From the NCBI GenBank assembly GCA_033764095.1, contig JANRJF010000004.1, positions 1-7,510 on the forward strand: a stretch of DNA of 7,510 nt, in the 5' to 3' direction. Position 1 is the first letter of the stretch, and the number at the start of each line of letters is the position of its first letter. This DNA comes from JBDTMT01 sp033764095 (GTDB taxonomy: Bacteria > Desulfobacterota > Binatia > HRBIN30 > CADEER01). Position numbers and translations under genes: made by a program. The notes under the pieces were generated by a model. The model saw only the letters and a list, made by a program, of their open reading frames with translations, searched no databases and was not told the DNA's origin. Shown one piece after another: positions 5,750 to 7,510 of this stretch.

Positions 5750-7441
5750 ATGATCCGAATCAGACTGGGGACGTGGACGGCGGCGCTCGGCGTCGGCGCG
5801 CTGCTGGCGGCGGGACCTGGCTTCGCCGCCGATGTGCTGATCCCGGCGAAGGTCGGGCTGATCAAGCCCGGCAAGCTGGTGAAGCTGGTGTCGAAGCCGA
5901 GCGCGGCCGCTCTGCCGGCACCTGGCTCGGGCGAGGATCCGACCCTGCACGGCGCGCAGCTCACCGTCCTCGATACCGGCACGGCGAACGCCGGCATGAC
6001 GTTCACGCTGGCCGCCTCCGGCTGGAGCGGGCTCGGCAACCCGGCCGGCAGCAAGGGCTACAAGTACAAGGGCAAGAACGATCCCGGCAGCGCCTGCTCG
6101 GCGGTGCTGATCAAGCCGACGGTGATCAAGGCGGTCTGCAAGGGCGTCGCGGTCTCCATCGCGCCGCCGTTTGCTGGCGACATGGGCGTCGTGCTCGGCC
6201 TGCCTGCCGGCAGCACCGCGGCGCTGCGCTACTGCGCCCAGCTCGGCGGCACGACCAGCAAGAACGACGCGTCGCTGTTGAAGCGCAAGGACGCGGCGGC
6301 GCCGGCGAGCTGCCCGGAGTCGCTGGCGATCTTCGACGCCAACGACCTGCTGGCGCTCACCGACGACGCGCTGCTCGGCCGCAACAACAACACCGCCGGC
6401 TCGGCGACGGCGCAGCAGATCATCATCGACACGCTGGAAGCGCTCGGCGCGGTCGGCCTCGACGACACGCAGAGCGGCGAGGCGGCGTTCAAGCAACCGT
6501 TCGTGCAGTCCGGCAGCACCGGCACCAACATCCTCGGCGTCTTCGAGGGCAGCACGCTGGCCAACGAGTACGTCATCGTCGGCGCGCACTACGATCACCT
6601 CGGCAGTTGCCGCGACCTGCAGCCCGGCGACACCGTCTGCAATGGCGCCACCGACAACGCCGCCGGGGTCGCCGCGGCGCTCGGCATCGCGCGCGGCATC
6701 GCGGCGCTGCCCACCCGCCCGGCGCGCTCGGTGGTCATCGCCCTGTGGGACGCGGAGGAGGACGGCCTGCGCGGCTCGCTCTACTACACCGACCACCCGC
6801 TGGTGCCGATCGCCAGCACCAAGGCCTATGTCAACTTCGACATCCAGGGCGCCAACCTGCTGCCCAGCCTGCGCAACTTCACCTTCGCCGTTGGCGCCGA
6901 GACCGGCAACGGCCTCGGCGCGCTGGTCGCGGCGGCCGCCGCCGGCAACGACCTCGACGAGCGTCAGCTCAGCTACCTGTTCGGCCAGGGACGCAGCGAC
7001 TACGTCAACTTCGTCGCCAAGTCGGTGCCGACCATCTTCTTCAGCGACTCGACCGGGCCCTGCTACCACAGCGACGCCGACGAGCCCGAGGTGGTGGACT
7101 TCGGCAAGCTGGCGAAGCAGACGCAGCGCGGCTACGCCTTGACCCTGGCGCTGGCCAACACCATGACGCCGCCGACCTTCGCCGGCACCAGTCCGGCGCT
7201 GGCCGCGTTCTCCGATGCCGTCGTGCTCGACGAGGTGCTGACCGCCGGCGTCGCCGACCTGGGGCTCTTCACCCCGACCGATCAGACCGCCCTGATGAAC
7301 GCGCAGTCGGTGATCCACATCATGGTGACCGACGGCGAGGTCAACTTCGACGGCACCGACGTCACCAACCTGCTGCTCGCCACGCTCGACGTCATCGACA
7401 TCCTCACCCGCACGACCTGCGACGGCTTCCTGGCCCCATGA
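5750..7441 (+). CDS. Secreted M28-family zinc metallopeptidase with an N-terminal accessory domain
   Basis: A 563-residue exported aminopeptidase-like enzyme. The signal peptide spans residues 1-26 (RIRLGTW, hydrophobic segment, GFA). Residues 28-190 form an accessory domain, probably beta-rich, with GWSGLGNPAGSKGYKYKGK (92-110) and cysteines C116, C130, C162 and C188. The M28 catalytic domain (about 205-460) has a full di-zinc set: H280 in GAHYDH, bridging D302 in GATDNAAG, catalytic E336 and ligand E337 in WDAEEDG, D364 in NFDIQG, and H440 in CYHSDADEP. M28 enzymes remove N-terminal amino acids or process peptides outside the cytoplasm; specificity is not predictable here. About 100 C-terminal residues follow the catalytic domain with no fold I recognise. 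ATG 5750 is set by GGGGGAG five bases upstream; the frame is open further upstream, but only as a shadow of the esterase gene. The gene is likely translated from the esterase transcript. Confidence 0.9.
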   Translation: MIRIRLGTWTAALGVGALLAAGPGFAADVLIPAKVGLIKPGKLVKLVSKPSAAALPAPGSGEDPTLHGAQLTVLDTGTANAGMTFTLAASGWSGLGNPAGSKGYKYKGKNDPGSACSAVLIKPTVIKAVCKGVAVSIAPPFAGDMGVVLGLPAGSTAALRYCAQLGGTTSKNDASLLKRKDAAAPASCPESLAIFDANDLLALTDDALLGRNNNTAGSATAQQIIIDTLEALGAVGLDDTQSGEAAFKQPFVQSGSTGTNILGVFEGSTLANEYVIVGAHYDHLGSCRDLQPGDTVCNGATDNAAGVAAALGIARGIAALPTRPARSVVIALWDAEEDGLRGSLYYTDHPLVPIASTKAYVNFDIQGANLLPSLRNFTFAVGAETGNGLGALVAAAAAGNDLDERQLSYLFGQGRSDYVNFVAKSVPTIFFSDSTGPCYHSDADEPEVVDFGKLAKQTQRGYALTLALANTMTPPTFAGTSPALAAFSDAVVLDEVLTAGVADLGLFTPTDQTALMNAQSVIHIMVTDGEVNFDGTDVTNLLLATLDVIDILTRTTCDGFLAP

Positions 7442-7448
7442 CCGTCGT

Positions 7449-7493
7449 CGCGCCCGGCCGCGCGCGCCTCGGTCGCGCGCGCGGTCGGGCGCG
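7449..7493. terminator. Long GC-rich hairpin after the peptidase gene, probable terminator
   Basis: Bases 7449-7467 pair with 7475-7493 over 19 positions, with a single G-U wobble, around a 7-base loop. It begins 8 bases after the peptidase stop. There is no T-tract, as with the hairpin at 3259-3297, so GC-rich stems without U-runs may be this organism's usual gene-end structure. Alternating CG sequence can self-pair by composition alone, which lowers confidence. The last 17 bases of the window show nothing further. Confidence 0.6.
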
Positions 7494-7510
7494 CGCCGGC
7501 TGACGCTACA

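Noticed and set aside
5576..7318. A 580-codon open frame antisense to the M28 peptidase
   Set aside because: Low-complexity Arg/Val/Ala sequence opposite a gene with a full catalytic set; no ribosome site or motif.
1..7510. CRISPR arrays, tRNA/rRNA genes, insertion sequences, defence or toxin-antitoxin genes
   Set aside because: No regularly spaced direct repeats, cloverleaf-like segments, transposase or integrase motifs, or defence-protein motifs were seen when reading both strands.

Overview
The window is about 7.5 kb of very GC-rich bacterial DNA with six protein genes, one of them cut by the left edge. Nothing in it looks like an RNA gene, CRISPR array, transposase or phage gene. The host is probably a free-living Gram-negative heterotroph. 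Four genes encode exported proteins rich in cysteine, alanine and lysine, and two secreted enzymes carry N-terminal modules. From memory these modules recur in uncultured deltaproteobacterial lineages of the Candidatus Binatia / Desulfobacterota_B type. That placement is inference from memory, with moderate confidence at best; no search was run.

Layout: (1) 1-453, minus strand: the first 151 codons of a methylmalonyl-CoA mutase large subunit, a core-metabolism gene running off the left edge. (2) 454-801: a divergent intergenic region with a promoter candidate for the mutase and a 134-bp element (521-654) bounded by 28-bp near-perfect inverted repeats, each arm able to fold into its own hairpin like a pair of REP units. 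(3) 802-3254, plus strand: a lipoprotein sulfatase with an atypical C-S-T-S-R active-site motif, Cys-rich insertions and a dockerin-like C-terminus, followed 32 bp later by a small exported protein. (4) 3259-3297: a strong hairpin between convergent genes. (5) 3318-3752, minus strand: a small PPOX-fold flavin/F420-type protein with a GTG start. (6) 3876-7441, plus strand: a two-gene unit with a 29-bp gap, encoding a secreted pectinacetylesterase/Notum-like esterase with a duplicated N-terminal Cys module, then a secreted M28 metallopeptidase with its own N-terminal module. A long GC-rich hairpin follows at 7449-7493.

How the genes fit together: the mutase and the PPOX protein are cytoplasmic and seem unrelated to their neighbours. 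The other four have export signals, and three are hydrolases with largely intact catalytic residues (sulfate ester, carboxyl ester, peptide bond). The simplest reading is envelope or extracellular breakdown of sulfated or acylated polymers and peptides. The substrates cannot be read from the sequence. I see no defence, toxin-antitoxin or biosynthetic system. The most original material is the architecture of the secreted enzymes (duplicated Cys modules, dockerin-like tail, altered sulfatase motif) and two intergenic patterns: the REP-pair-like element, and the tetramer CTAG, which occurs only three times in the window, always just upstream of a start codon.
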